Shown: positions 15,768 to 26,967, counted from the stretch's first letter. The stretch is 44,487 bases of DNA from Enterococcus sp. (GCF_022711995.1 NZ_JALAHI010000018.1:1-44487); one strand, 5' to 3'. Made by a program: numbers and translations. Notes: generated by a model from the letters alone, not told the origin.

Positions 15768-16573
15768 TAGTCTTGAGACATATCTAACACTTTCAATAGC
15801 CGATTGGGCAAATAATTTTCAGAAGTTTGATGGATCAATTTCCCTTCTTCAAAACGATAAAGATTATAGCCATACCGCTCTTCAAAGCGGACGATTCCCT
15901 GTCCTTCGTCTTCCCCTACAAACGACATGCTGGCAACTGTATAATAGGGAATCCCCTGAACTTTGCCGGTGAAAGCGTGGTGCGTATGACCGTTGAGAAT
16001 ACAGCGAATGTTGTATGAAGCCAACAAATCCAATAATCGTTCCGCACCGGGCCAGACTGGTGTTGAGCTTTGCTGTGCCAGTAAATGATGATGGGTCACA
16101 AAAATGATTGGCAGCTCTTTTAATTCCGCTAACGTCTGTTGCAGCCACTGGAACTGCGCTTCATCAACGACGCCATCTGACGCTCCATAGCAAGAATTAT
16201 CAAAGGACACAATGGCCATGTCTGAGTAACGCTTCACTTGATTATAAGGCAGCTCGGAAGCCGCTGTACTGCACCAACCTAAACGAAAATGGCTTTTAAT
16301 GTCATGATTGCCTAAAGTGACGATCATTTCGACCTCTCCCAGTCGCTCATGCAGCCACTCTTTCAAGAAGCGGTAATCTTCCACCTCGCCATCTTCGGTC
16401 AAGTCCCCACTGATAACGACCAAATCGATGTTTCCTCGCTGTTGCGCATGCCGAATGCATTCTTCTAATGGAATCAGCGGATTTTGCATGGCCGCTAGCA
16501 TCCCTTGATAGCCCTCTTGGCAATCTGGGTATTGTCTGCGAAAATGTATGTCTGATATATGCAATAAATTCAT
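15767..16573 (-). CDS. Calcineurin-like metallophosphoesterase (cyclic-nucleotide/phosphodiesterase type)
   Basis: The 268-residue protein shows all metal-binding blocks of the family in order: DIHF (Asp8, His10), GDLTEDGE, GNHD, THHH and NGHTHH. The pattern is closest to CpdA/GpdQ-like phosphodiesterases. It is the last gene of the phnD-phnC-phnE-phnE operon, only three bases after the second permease, so it probably acts on what that transporter brings in, for example by freeing phosphate from a diester. That is inference. There is no signal peptide, so it acts in the cytoplasm. The stop abuts a terminator-like hairpin element. Confidence 0.85.
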   Translation of the reverse strand: MNLLHISDIHFRRQYPDCQEGYQGMLAAMQNPLIPLEECIRHAQQRGNIDLVVISGDLTEDGEVEDYRFLKEWLHERLGEVEMIVTLGNHDIKSHFRLGWCSTAASELPYNQVKRYSDMAIVSFDNSCYGASDGVVDEAQFQWLQQTLAELKELPIIFVTHHHLLAQQSSTPVWPGAERLLDLLASYNIRCILNGHTHHAFTGKVQGIPYYTVASMSFVGEDEGQGIVRFEERYGYNLYRFEEGKLIHQTSENYLPNRLLKVLDMSQD

Positions 16574-16576
16574 CTT

Positions 16577-17359
16577 TTATCTCAATTTCTTTCTTATGAT
16601 TCCTGTTATTTGGTCTAAAGCAAAGACGGTGATCACTACACCGATCAAAATAATACTAACCTTGCTCCAAGTTCGTGTCTGGATCGCAAAGATCAAAGGT
16701 GCGCCGATTCCGCCTGCACCAACTAAGCCTAGTGTTGCCGCACTACGCACAGCGATCTCAAAATGATTCAATGCAAACGAACTGTAAATCGGCATTAGGT
16801 AAGGAACACGAACAAAAAACATAGTCTGCCAGAAGTTCGCACCCACTGCGTGCATCTCTTCCGTCAACCGTTCATCCATCGCTTCCATCTCTTCTGTAAA
16901 CAATTTGCCCAGCATTCCGATTTGATGGACACCAATTGCCATCACACCGGCAAAAGGTCCCGGACCAACGACTTTAACAAAAATAATCGCATAGACCAGT
17001 TCCGGAAACGCCCGCAAGACGTTGCAGATAAATTTGCCGATTTTAGCAACCCAAGGAGTCGCTGACCAGAGATTGGCCGCACTCAATAATGTGATAGGAA
17101 TGGCTAAAACCGTTGCGATCATGGTGCCTAAACAGGCGATCCCAATCGTTAACAACAGCAGACTGAACAAATCTTCCCCACTGCCGTCATAGAAAAATGA
17201 CCAGTCTGGCTGACTTAATCCTTTCAACACATCTCGGCCCATTGCCAATGAAAAAGTGCTTAGCCCCGAATAGTCTAAATCCAATGCAGAAACCAGCAAG
17301 AGAACGAGGAATAGACCCCATAATAGCCACGTTTTTTTACTCACTTCGCGAATCATCAT
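16577..17359 (-). CDS. phnE: PhnE-type ABC permease, second copy
   Basis: The 260-residue membrane protein has about six helices and the binding-protein-dependent permease loop with the conserved EAA-type region (AVRSAATLGLVGAGGIGAPLIFA) near residues 205-228, characteristic of PhnE. It should pair with the other PhnE-like protein to form the channel for the phosphonate/phosphate-ester importer. The start overlaps the preceding permease stop by four bases, so translation is probably coupled. AGGAGG precedes it. Confidence 0.88.
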   Translation of the reverse strand: MMIREVSKKTWLLWGLFLVLLLVSALDLDYSGLSTFSLAMGRDVLKGLSQPDWSFFYDGSGEDLFSLLLLTIGIACLGTMIATVLAIPITLLSAANLWSATPWVAKIGKFICNVLRAFPELVYAIIFVKVVGPGPFAGVMAIGVHQIGMLGKLFTEEMEAMDERLTEEMHAVGANFWQTMFFVRVPYLMPIYSSFALNHFEIAVRSAATLGLVGAGGIGAPLIFAIQTRTWSKVSIILIGVVITVFALDQITGIIRKKLR

Positions 17360-18135
17360 AGAAAGGACCTCCTCACTCGTTCACTTAACTGGTCTACGAT
17401 CGCCACAGTAACTAAAATCGTCAAAATGATGATGGAGACTCGTTCATATTTTAGTAAAGCCAAAGAAGAATTCAGGATGACACCGATCCCTCCCGCACCG
17501 ACATATCCGAGAACCGTGGAGGCCCGAACATTGACTTCAAAAGCATAAAATGTATAGTTGGCAAACTGACTGATGACTTGAGGGGCCACTGACCAGACAG
17601 CAATCTGCAATTTGCTGGCTCCGACCGCCGCAGCAGCTTCAATCGGGCCAAAATCGATTGTTTCAATTGCTTGGAACATCAACTGGGAAACCATCCCAAA
17701 TGTAAAGACTGCGATCGTCAGAACCCCTGTTGCTTCCCCAATCCCAAAGATGGCGACGAACAATGCCGCCAATAATAAGTTAGGAATCGTCCGAATCAGC
17801 CCCAATAAAAAGCGAAAGATCGTCGAAAGCCAGCGATTTTCCGTAATGACTGTCGTAGCCAGAAAGCTGAAAGGTATAGCGACACAGACACCGATGACCG
17901 TTCCAACTAAAGACATTTCCAATGTTTTAAGCATTGGTGAGACTAATTTCGGTAAATAGCTAAAATCCGGATGCAAGAAACGTGCAAAAAATGCCGTTAC
18001 TTGGCTGGAATTGGACCAGACTTGCGCAAAGTCAGCCCCTGTGATCCATGCACTGCTTTGAAAGCAAAGAATTAAGAAGAGCAAGATCAGCAGGTTCTTG
18101 TACCACTTAAAGTGAACGGTCTCTTTCAATTTCAT
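17356..18135 (-). CDS. phnE: PhnE-type ABC permease, first copy
   Basis: The 259-residue membrane protein from the ATG at 18135 has GGAGA eight bases upstream; an upstream in-frame start at 18195 would run deep into phnC. It has about six helices and the PhnE signature [20 protein letters not shown] near residue 210-230. The gene start overlaps the end of phnC by 29 bases, so expression is coupled. With the second PhnE it probably forms a heterodimeric channel, as in several Gram-positive PhnCDEE systems, transporting phosphonates, phosphite or phosphate esters. Confidence 0.88.
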   Translation of the reverse strand: MKLKETVHFKWYKNLLILLFLILCFQSSAWITGADFAQVWSNSSQVTAFFARFLHPDFSYLPKLVSPMLKTLEMSLVGTVIGVCVAIPFSFLATTVITENRWLSTIFRFLLGLIRTIPNLLLAALFVAIFGIGEATGVLTIAVFTFGMVSQLMFQAIETIDFGPIEAAAAVGASKLQIAVWSVAPQVISQFANYTFYAFEVNVRASTVLGYVGAGGIGVILNSSLALLKYERVSIIILTILVTVAIVDQLSERVRRSFL

Positions 18136-18898
18136 GGGTTTCTCCTGCCTTTTCTTCAAAAATCGCCTTGCCATAAATCTGTTCCAACCGTTCATCTGTC
18201 AATGCTTCCGGCACACCATCAAAAACAACCGCTCCCGCTTTCAAAGCAATGACTCGTGTGGAGTAAGACCGTGCCAGCGGGACGGAGTGAAGGTTGACGA
18301 TCACTGTTTTTTTCATTTCTTGATTGATTTTTTTCAAATCCTGCATGACTTTTTCCGTCGTGATCGGGTCCAGTGAAGCCACGGGTTCATCTGCCAGAAT
18401 GATCGGCGCTTGTTGCACAAGAGCTCTTGCAATGGACACTCGTTGTTGCTGGCCACCACTCAATTGATCACTGCGGGTCTGCAGCTTATCCAGCAATCCA
18501 ACCGTTGCCAGTGCTTCCTTTGTTCGTTGATAGTCTTCTTTTGAAAATAATCCTAAAATACTTTTCCAAGTTGAATAATAGCCTAAGCGTCCAGATAGGA
18601 CGTTTTTTTGAACCGTACTGCGTTTGACTAAATTGAAACTTTGAGAAATCAATCCGATTTGGCGGCGGATCAACCGTAATTCTTTCTTGCTTGCCTTAGT
18701 GATCGATGTCTCATTTATGCGGATATCCCCTTCTGTGATCGGCACTAAACGATTGATCGAACGTAATAAGGTACTTTTTCCTGCCCCACTCAGACCGATG
18801 ATGGAGACAAATTCTCCCTCTTCGATCGTCAAATTGATGTTTTGCAGTCCTTTGACCCCGTTTGGGTATACTTTGGACACATTTTCGAAAATTATCAT
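18107..18898 (-). CDS. phnC: PhnC-type ABC transporter ATPase
   Basis: The 263-residue ATPase has Walker [10 protein letters not shown] (about residues 34-42), the signature [15 protein letters not shown], Walker [13 protein letters not shown] and the switch region VNLHSVPLA. The last three are close to PhnC proteins, which energise phosphonate/phosphate-ester import. GGGGAAG precedes the start. A 168-base gap separates it from phnD; that gap holds a weak GC-rich fold (about 18966-19010) that might reduce downstream expression relative to the binding protein. Confidence 0.9.
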   Translation of the reverse strand: MIIFENVSKVYPNGVKGLQNINLTIEEGEFVSIIGLSGAGKSTLLRSINRLVPITEGDIRINETSITKASKKELRLIRRQIGLISQSFNLVKRSTVQKNVLSGRLGYYSTWKSILGLFSKEDYQRTKEALATVGLLDKLQTRSDQLSGGQQQRVSIARALVQQAPIILADEPVASLDPITTEKVMQDLKKINQEMKKTVIVNLHSVPLARSYSTRVIALKAGAVVFDGVPEALTDERLEQIYGKAIFEEKAGETHEIERDRSL

Positions 18899-19066
18899 AC
18901 TTCTTCCCCATCTTTATAAGCATCTTGACACCACGTAAATCAAAACAACGACCGATAAAGGCTGCTCACCGCTAGAGGAGCGTAAGCGTCTGCCAGTCAG
19001 CGATCTTGCAGTACAGCTCCTACCTTCATCGATCAGTTCTTTCGTATCCGCTAACAGCTTATTGTT

Positions 19067-19990
19067 TTACTCCGCTGCTTTTTCGGTATATTCACGGATC
19101 GTATCATACGCAGAATCGGCCGCTTCTTCATATCCTTGATGTCCCCATAACGACATTGCTTCTGCGCCTTCTTCATCGTCTTTCATGTTTAAGAAAACAT
19201 CTTTGATTTCTTTTTTCAATGCGTCATCCATTTTTGGTTGGACAGCGATCGCATCATTTGGAATGTCTCCTTCAGTTAGGTAAAGCACTTTGAGGTCTTT
19301 AAACAAATCATTGTCTGAAAAACTAGAAGCAAAGACATTTCTCGCCCCTTCGAAAACAAATGCAGCATCCATTTGACCATTCAAGACTGCTGTAATCTCA
19401 CTTGGAATATCATTAACAGTTGTTAATGTTGCTTCAGTGGTAGGATCTACGCCAGCATCTTTCAACTCAGCTACTGGATAAATGTAGCCACTGGCTGAAT
19501 TAGGGCTTAATGTCGCAATTTTCTTACCTTTCAGATCAGTCAACTTATTCAATCCGCTGTCCGCACGGACTAAAATTTCACCTTTAAAAGTATTCGTCAA
19601 TTGGCCTTCTAGCGGCAAACCAGTTTCTTGATCGTAGTCGCCTAATTGTGAAGTTAAAATAGCTTCTGCAGCATCCATATCTTTTGCTTGAACATAAGCA
19701 GCTGGCGGCATGATCCCGATATCTACTTGACCCGAAGCCATCGCTTCAACGATCGTTGAATAATCGGTAGCCAAAGTCACCTCGACTTCACGATCGAGTT
19801 TTTTCGATAAATAGTCGGCAAAAGGTTTTGCTTTTGCTTCCATTGATCCATCATTGTTGGTCGGTACGAACTGCACCACTAATTTTTCTTTTGCTGTATC
19901 CTCTTGTTTTGAATTGCCACTAGCACAACCAGTTAAAGCAACTGCCAACATCACACCCATGATCCCTTTAGCAAACTGTTTGAAACGCAT
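19067..19990 (-). CDS. phnD: PhnD-type phosphonate/phosphate-ester binding lipoprotein
   Basis: The 307-residue protein has a lipoprotein signal with lipobox LTGC (lipidated Cys22), then the PhnD fold: LVVQFVPTNNDGSMEAKAKP near the N terminus, GIMPPAAYV, KKIATLSPNSASGYIYPV and a Ser/Thr-rich ligand region. It would catch the substrate outside the membrane and hand it to the PhnE channel. AGGAGG precedes the ATG. It is the first gene of the operon and the divergent neighbour of a Crp/Fnr-type regulator. No C-P lyase genes are present in the window, so the ligand may be a phosphodiester or phosphite rather than a phosphonate. Confidence 0.9.
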   Translation of the reverse strand: MRFKQFAKGIMGVMLAVALTGCASGNSKQEDTAKEKLVVQFVPTNNDGSMEAKAKPFADYLSKKLDREVEVTLATDYSTIVEAMASGQVDIGIMPPAAYVQAKDMDAAEAILTSQLGDYDQETGLPLEGQLTNTFKGEILVRADSGLNKLTDLKGKKIATLSPNSASGYIYPVAELKDAGVDPTTEATLTTVNDIPSEITAVLNGQMDAAFVFEGARNVFASSFSDNDLFKDLKVLYLTEGDIPNDAIAVQPKMDDALKKEIKDVFLNMKDDEEGAEAMSLWGHQGYEEAADSAYDTIREYTEKAAE

Positions 19991-20027
19991 TTTTATTCCT
20001 CCTGTGAATGTTTTCTACTACGTGTAA

Positions 20028-20067
20028 ATCATACCAAATTACCAAAAATTAAGAAGTGACACATGTC
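20028..20067 (-). promoter_or_regulatory. phnD promoter region with a GACA-N2-TGTC site
   Basis: On the minus strand TATGAT (reverse of 20028-20033) is the likely -10, with a weak TTCTTA-type -35. Just upstream lies the short inverted repeat GACACATGTC (20058-20067), a candidate site for the divergently encoded Crp/Fnr protein. The pairing of site and protein is a guess. Confidence 0.4.
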
Positions 20068-20122
20068 CTATTTTACCTTATTTTTACATACAATTTACAA
20101 ATAATATTAATTATCGTTCGTG

Positions 20123-20151
20123 TTGAGCCGATATAGATTCTAAGCTATAAT
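20123..20151 (+). promoter_or_regulatory. Promoter of the Crp/Fnr-type gene
   Basis: TTGAGC (20123-20128), exactly 17 bases, TATAAT (20146-20151). A strong vegetative-type promoter ending about 30 bases before the start codon. Confidence 0.75.
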
Positions 20152-20183
20152 AAAGAAAAACTTCCAAGGAGTGGTGCTTCCTC

Positions 20184-20855
20184 ATGAAAAAGATTCATGA
20201 TGCCCAACGACTGTCTGCTTATATCGAAAAATTTTCTTTGCAAGATTATCTAGAGACGACGCTATCTGACATGGCAGTGCTACATTCTTTCGCCAAAGAT
20301 GAGCACTTGATCCAGACAGGAACGGTATCAGATTATCTTTACTTTCTTGTGGAAGGAACCGTGATGGTCTACTCCTATCCTTCTGATACCCAAAACATCT
20401 TTATCGACTATGCGAAGCCTGCGACCCTCTTAGGAGAGGCTTCTTCTTTATGGGAATTATTGCCAAAGAGCAGTGTCAAAGCCGTTACCCCATGTGTTTG
20501 TGTCTGTATTTCTTTAAATCGTTACCGCTCAGTTTTACAACAGGATGTTCGGTTTTTGCAGAACATTTGTCAGTTGCTGAGTTCACGACTCAACTTAGGC
20601 GTTAGTTTGGCCAATTCACTGACCGAGCCCGTGGAGACCCGTTTAGCCAAGTTTATTCTTTTGCATGAAGAAAAAGGCGTATTTTCTCATCAGTTGACGA
20701 CCTGCGCTGCGATCCTGAATGTGAGTTACCGGCACCTCTTACGTACCATCACAAATTTTCGTGAAAATAGCATTTTAGAAAAGCAAAAAAGCAAGTATTT
20801 GATTCGTGACCGTGCTGCTTTAGAGGTCCTTGCAGAAAATCTTAGTCGTTCCTAA
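20184..20855 (+). CDS. Crp/Fnr-family regulator, YeiL-like
   Basis: The 223-residue protein has an N-terminal cyclic-nucleotide-binding-like beta barrel (about 20-135, with YLYFLVEGTVMVYSYP and LLGEASSLWE) and a C-terminal helix-turn-helix (about 160-210, CAAILNVSYRHLLRTITNF). A tight cysteine run CVCVC lies in the last barrel strand (near residues 103-107), which might respond to redox or metal; E. coli YeiL is thought to be redox-linked, but that parallel is from memory. AAGGAG precedes the ATG. It is divergent from the phnDCEE-phosphoesterase operon and is its probable local regulator. Confidence 0.85.
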   Translation: MKKIHDAQRLSAYIEKFSLQDYLETTLSDMAVLHSFAKDEHLIQTGTVSDYLYFLVEGTVMVYSYPSDTQNIFIDYAKPATLLGEASSLWELLPKSSVKAVTPCVCVCISLNRYRSVLQQDVRFLQNICQLLSSRLNLGVSLANSLTEPVETRLAKFILLHEEKGVFSHQLTTCAAILNVSYRHLLRTITNFRENSILEKQKSKYLIRDRAALEVLAENLSRS

Positions 20856-20911
20856 AGCGCTTTCCTCTTCACGAACACCTATTGGCCAGCCATTTATCAC
20901 AAAAAAAGCAA

Positions 20912-20962
20912 GCCTCTCAGCGATACGTCTAATTTTTAGCGTTATCTCTGAGAGGCCTTTTT
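20912..20962. terminator. Bidirectional terminator after the Crp/Fnr-type gene
   Basis: GCCTCTCAG (20912-20920) pairs with CTGAGAGGC (20948-20956), extended by CGATACG/CGTTATC-type pairing, and is followed by TTTTT. On the minus strand the hairpin is followed by the reverse of AAAAAAA (20901-20907), so it can also end the small open frame at 20984-21082. Confidence 0.85.
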
Positions 20963-20983
20963 GCGTCATACGCACTGGGGCGA

Positions 20984-21082
20984 TCATTCACTCGCCTCAC
21001 CTTGATAGGTCCTTGACAAAAGGTAACTGCGAAGTTTGTCCATGGTTCCTAGAATCTCTGTCAAAGATCGCTGTCGATCCAT
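20984..21082 (-). CDS. Candidate 32-residue small protein
   Basis: A short frame starts at an ATG with AAGGTGAG five to eight bases upstream, a good ribosome site for this genome. The peptide is MDRQRSLTEILGTMDKLRSY followed by LLSRTYQGEASE: amphipathic, charged, with no membrane segment. A possible -10 (TATATT) lies about 30 bases upstream on the minus strand, and a bidirectional hairpin terminator begins 28 bases after the stop. The tetR gene upstream has its own terminator, so this would be a separate small transcript. I do not recognise it. It could also be a chance frame. Confidence 0.4.
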   Translation of the reverse strand: MDRQRSLTEILGTMDKLRSYLLSRTYQGEASE

Positions 21083-21173
21083 TATCTCACCTTGCCTTCC
21101 TCAAGTAATATAGCAAAAGCACTTTTAAAGACCGAGCTAGAACAATTTTTTCCGTCGGTCGTTTCTTCGAAAT

Positions 21174-21202
21174 AAAAAACCAGCTAGGAAAACACCTAAC
21201 TG
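21174..21202 (-). terminator. Terminator of the tetR gene
   Basis: On the minus strand CAGTTAGG, a six-base loop and CCTAGCTG form a stem (21181-21188 with 21195-21202; one wobble pair), followed by TTTTTT (reverse of 21174-21179). Confidence 0.8.
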
Positions 21203-21262
21203 ATTTTGTCTGACTTTTTGGTTATCTTTGGTCGCATGCTAAGGAGGAAAAAAGCACTGGTC

Positions 21263-21847
21263 TTATTGGATGCCTTGCTTTAGCCATTTGACTTTGTAGG
21301 CAAAATCCATCAGCAACTCGTCACTGGTCCATTGATTGGCATAAGCATCCGTTATGCTATCAATAACGAGTTTCATTGAGAAATAGAGAAAACTGTTGGC
21401 TTCTTCTTGACTGTCGATGCGAAATTTATTGGCAGCCAGCACTTTTTTCCAGGCTTCCGCACCATGAGGATCTTCACTGCGATAGGAAAACAGGTAACTA
21501 TTTTGGATCAATAACTGCAATTCCTTAAACTCATCGCTTTCTTTACCATAAGTATTTGCTTCCACTAAAAAAAGTTCCAACCCTTTAAAAAAGTCCTGCT
21601 GATGGCTGCCGATTTTCCGCAAGATACGGCCATGAACTTTATTGGCTGAATCGTGGATCAGATAGTCATAGGCATCATTCAAGTCTTCAAAATATTTGTA
21701 GAAAATCCCCCGCGACATGTGCAGGGCTTCAACGATCTCACTGACTTTTACTTGGCTGATCGGTTTATCCGAAAAAACCTGCAATAAAATATTCCGGACA
21801 AATAATTTTTTCTCGGGCGGAAGATTATTAAAAGTCGCTTTAGGCAT
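21263..21847 (-). CDS. TetR-family repressor, probably heme-responsive (HrtR/FhtR-like)
   Basis: The 194-residue protein has an N-terminal TetR helix-turn-helix (about 20-65: VKVSEIVEALHMSRGIFYKYF) and a helical ligand-binding domain with several histidines (HDSANKVHGR, GSHQQ, DPHGAE). The start at 21847 has AAAGGA about ten bases upstream; the frame runs open to 21925, but that extra part crosses the promoter. It is divergent from a two-gene MacB-type ABC exporter, and a long palindrome in the shared promoter has the TGACA-N3-TGTCA core known, from memory, for lactococcal HrtR. Hence heme sensing is a reasonable proposal but is not proven; a drug-sensing repressor is the alternative. Confidence 0.85.
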   Translation of the reverse strand: MPKATFNNLPPEKKLFVRNILLQVFSDKPISQVKVSEIVEALHMSRGIFYKYFEDLNDAYDYLIHDSANKVHGRILRKIGSHQQDFFKGLELFLVEANTYGKESDEFKELQLLIQNSYLFSYRSEDPHGAEAWKKVLAANKFRIDSQEEANSFLYFSMKLVIDSITDAYANQWTSDELLMDFAYKVKWLKQGIQ

Positions 21848-21907
21848 AAGTCGCAGTCCTTTCCTTGTATTCGTTGATTTATTATAGCACAGATCAGCGA
21901 AAGAAAA

Positions 21908-21940
21908 TCGGTGACAAAATGTCACCGATGGGGTATGATG
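21908..21940 (+). promoter_or_regulatory. Exporter promoter overlapped by a TGACA-N3-TGTCA operator
   Basis: ATCGGTGACA (21908-21917), AAA, TGTCACCGAT (21921-21930) is a perfect ten-base inverted repeat. The -35 GTGACA (21912-21917) is part of the left arm, and the -10 TATGAT (21935-21940) follows after exactly 17 bases. Binding of the divergently encoded TetR protein would occlude the promoter and also shadow the tetR promoter (TATAAT, reverse of 21881-21886). Confidence 0.88.
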
Positions 21941-21962
21941 AGTTTCGAAAGGGGAAATATCT

Positions 21963-23054
21963 ATGTATTTAGCTTGGAAAGAAATTCGCTATGCCAAATT
22001 GCGGTATAGCTTGATCATTGGTATCATGGTGCTCGTTGCCTATGTCGTCTTCATGCTTTCCGGATTGGCAAATGGGCTTTCAGATGGCCACAAGAAAGCT
22101 GTCGCTGACTGGGGTGCACAGACGATCGTATTGTCTGAAGACAGCAATAAAGTTGCCAGTGCTTCGATTTTGGCTCGCGATGATTTATCCCGGGTAGAGG
22201 CCAAAGAAAAAGCGGCGGTTGGTCTGACTTCTTCTGCCATCTCCCATAAAGGAAAGTCTGAAAAAACCAACATTTCCGTTTTCGGTGCAGAAGCCGATCA
22301 ATTCGTCGTGCCGAAAGTGATTGACGGACGAAGTTACAAAGCAGCAAACGAAGTGATCGTTTCAGAAAATCTTTTATCCAAAGGATTTGCTTTAGGGGAT
22401 CAAATCAAATTAGGAAGCGATGAACAAGTCTTTACGATCGTTGGTGTCACAAAAGCCACGACGTATAGTGTAGTACCCGTGCTGTACCTCAATCTGGATG
22501 CCTATACACATCTGAAGTATGGCGATCAACCGTTTGAGAAAAACAAGGAACCTATTTCATTGATCGCTGTCAAGGAACCAAAATCAGCAGTCACCATCAA
22601 ACAGTCGAAGAATCAAACAAAACTGGCAGCATTGACCTTTGATGATTTTGTTGAGAACTTACCTGGCTATTCGGCCGAAAAATTAACATTGAACGCGATG
22701 GTCTACTTCCTGTTCGTAGTAGTTGCAGCAATCGTCGGTATCTTCTTATATGTAATGACACTGCAAAAGACGGCACTCTTTGGCGTGCTGAAAGCGCAAG
22801 GCGTTTCTACCGGCTACCTAGTTCGTTCCATTGTTGGCCAATCATTGATCGTCAGTATCGTCGGCGTATTGCTGGCATTCTTGCTTAGCTATCTGACCAG
22901 CTTAGTCTTACCGGATGCGATGCCTTTTACCGTTAATTTGCTGCAGTGGTGTCTGTATGGCGTGGTACTGATTTTTGTTTCGATCATCGGGGGTCTCTTC
23001 TCTGTTCGAACCGTGACAAAAGTCGACCCTATCACAGCGATTGGAGGCGAATAG
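21963..23054 (+). CDS. MacB/FtsX-type ABC exporter permease, HrtB-like
   Basis: The 363-residue protein has one N-terminal membrane helix (LIIGIMVLVAYVVFMLSGLA), a large extracytoplasmic domain (about 40-235) and three C-terminal helices (about 245-355), the FtsX/MacB topology. Start MYLAWKEIRYAKLRYSLIIG is typical of HrtB-like permeases of lactic acid bacteria. With the downstream ATPase it would extrude a membrane-inserted toxic compound, heme being the leading candidate because of the TetR gene and operator next to it. The stop lies one base before the ATPase start. The alternative is a peptide or antibiotic exporter of the same superfamily. Confidence 0.8.
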   Translation: MYLAWKEIRYAKLRYSLIIGIMVLVAYVVFMLSGLANGLSDGHKKAVADWGAQTIVLSEDSNKVASASILARDDLSRVEAKEKAAVGLTSSAISHKGKSEKTNISVFGAEADQFVVPKVIDGRSYKAANEVIVSENLLSKGFALGDQIKLGSDEQVFTIVGVTKATTYSVVPVLYLNLDAYTHLKYGDQPFEKNKEPISLIAVKEPKSAVTIKQSKNQTKLAALTFDDFVENLPGYSAEKLTLNAMVYFLFVVVAAIVGIFLYVMTLQKTALFGVLKAQGVSTGYLVRSIVGQSLIVSIVGVLLAFLLSYLTSLVLPDAMPFTVNLLQWCLYGVVLIFVSIIGGLFSVRTVTKVDPITAIGGE

Positions 23055-23055
23055 A

Positions 23056-23763
23056 ATGGCACAAACTGTCTTATCCATGGAACATATCACAAAAACATTT
23101 GGTTCTGGTCATACCGCAGTCACTGCGTTAAAAGGCATTGACTTTTCCGTCGAGGCTGGTGAATTCGTCAGCATCATTGGCCCTTCTGGCTCTGGTAAAA
23201 GTACCTTTCTAACGATTGCCGGTGGATTGCAGCGCCCATCAGAAGGAAAAATCGTCATTGGTCAGCAAGACTTTACTGATTTATCCGATAAAAAACGATC
23301 TGCTGCCCGTTTCAAAGAAATTGGCTTTATTCTGCAAAGTTCAAATCTGGTTCCTTTTTTGAAAGTCAGTGAACAATTCACCTTCGTCAATAAATTGAAT
23401 AAAGACAATCAAAAAGAGGCAGAATCCCTTTTACGTTCACTGGATATTTGGGAATTACGAGGAAAATTTCCTAAAGAGTTATCCGGTGGTGAACGACAAC
23501 GAGTAGCGATCGCGCGGGCATTGTTCAATGATCCTACACTGATTTTGGCAGATGAGCCAACCGCCAGCTTAGATTCTGAACACGCCTTTGACGTTGTCCA
23601 GCTACTAGCTAAAGAAGCCCACGAAAAGCAAAAAGCCATCATCATGGTGACCCATGACCCACGAATGACCCAATGGAGTGACCGGGTCTATCGAATGAAA
23701 GACGGCCTTTTAGTGGAGGAATCTGCAACTGGGCAGAATTCCACGACAACTTTAGAACCGTAA
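23056..23763 (+). CDS. MacB-type ABC exporter ATPase, HrtA-like
   Basis: The 235-residue ATPase has Walker A GPSGSGKST (about residues 39-47), a Q-loop in FILQSSNLVPFL, the signature LSGGERQRVAIARAL, Walker B ILADEPTASLDS and the switch histidine in MVTHDPRM. This is the MacB/LolD/HrtA class. GGAGG sits eight bases before the ATG, inside the end of the permease gene, so the two are translationally linked. It powers the upstream permease. A hairpin terminator follows. Confidence 0.9.
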   Translation: MAQTVLSMEHITKTFGSGHTAVTALKGIDFSVEAGEFVSIIGPSGSGKSTFLTIAGGLQRPSEGKIVIGQQDFTDLSDKKRSAARFKEIGFILQSSNLVPFLKVSEQFTFVNKLNKDNQKEAESLLRSLDIWELRGKFPKELSGGERQRVAIARALFNDPTLILADEPTASLDSEHAFDVVQLLAKEAHEKQKAIIMVTHDPRMTQWSDRVYRMKDGLLVEESATGQNSTTTLEP

Positions 23764-23766
23764 TAA

Positions 23767-23832
23767 AAAAACTATCCAACCATGAGACCAACGCAGCTGC
23801 GTTGTGCCTCTATGGTTTGGATAGTTTTTTTG
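23767..23832 (+). terminator. Terminator after the exporter operon
   Basis: AACTATCCAACCATGAGACC pairs with the downstream run ending in GGTTTGGATAGTT, around a central CAGCTG, and is followed by TTTTTT. The A-run on the left means it may also work on the minus strand, for the convergent bglP gene. Confidence 0.9.
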
Positions 23833-23857
23833 ATTCAGCCATTACGGCTTACTGCTT

Positions 23858-26696
<2,839 letters not shown>

Positions 26697-26720
26697 CGTT
26701 TTCCCTCATTCCAAAATAAA

Positions 26721-26786
26721 AAAACCTAGAATTTCCCCTTGATTCTGCGGTCAATTCTGGTTTTGCCTGCCGAACAGTAACAATCC
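26721..26786 (-). promoter_or_regulatory. LicT-type RAT antiterminator and terminator in front of licT
   Basis: On the minus strand the RAT runs from GGATTGTTACTG to GGCAGGCAAAACC (reverse of 26759-26786) and overlaps a terminator whose arms are AACCAGAATT and AATTCTAGGTT (26753-26762 with 26723-26733), ending in a T-run. licT therefore controls its own expression. Confidence 0.92.
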
Positions 26787-26801
26787 GTTGTAACTAAAAA
26801 A

Positions 26802-26839
26802 AGAATAGCACAACCTTTTTGAGAATGCAACCCTTTTCA
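26802..26839 (-). promoter_or_regulatory. licT-bglP promoter with a cre-like site
   Basis: On the minus strand TTGCAT (reverse of 26825-26830), 17 bases, TATTCT (reverse of 26802-26807). TGCAACCCTTTTCA (26826-26839) overlaps the -35 and matches the CcpA cre consensus at about 12 of 14 positions, so carbon catabolite repression is plausible. Confidence 0.6.
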
Positions 26840-26865
26840 AACAAGATTTTTCAATCCAAAAATAC

Positions 26866-26908
26866 CAGTGAACAAGGTTTCTTGTTTCCTTTATCGGCTT
26901 GTTCACTG
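26866..26908 (-). terminator. Terminator of the RarD-like gene
   Basis: CAGTGAACAAG (26866-26876) and CTTGTTCACTG (26898-26908) form a perfect 11-base-pair stem. Read on the minus strand it is followed by GTATTTTTGG, and it lies 60 bases after the RarD-like stop codon. Confidence 0.75.
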
Positions 26909-26967
26909 ATTATTTAAGCGAATTATTGCAAAAAAAATTTTATATAGAAATACTTTTCTAGCGAATT

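Noticed and set aside
18966-19010. Possible riboswitch or small RNA between phnD and phnC
   Set aside because: Only a weak, imperfect GC-rich fold could be drawn by eye and no known RNA motif was recognised.
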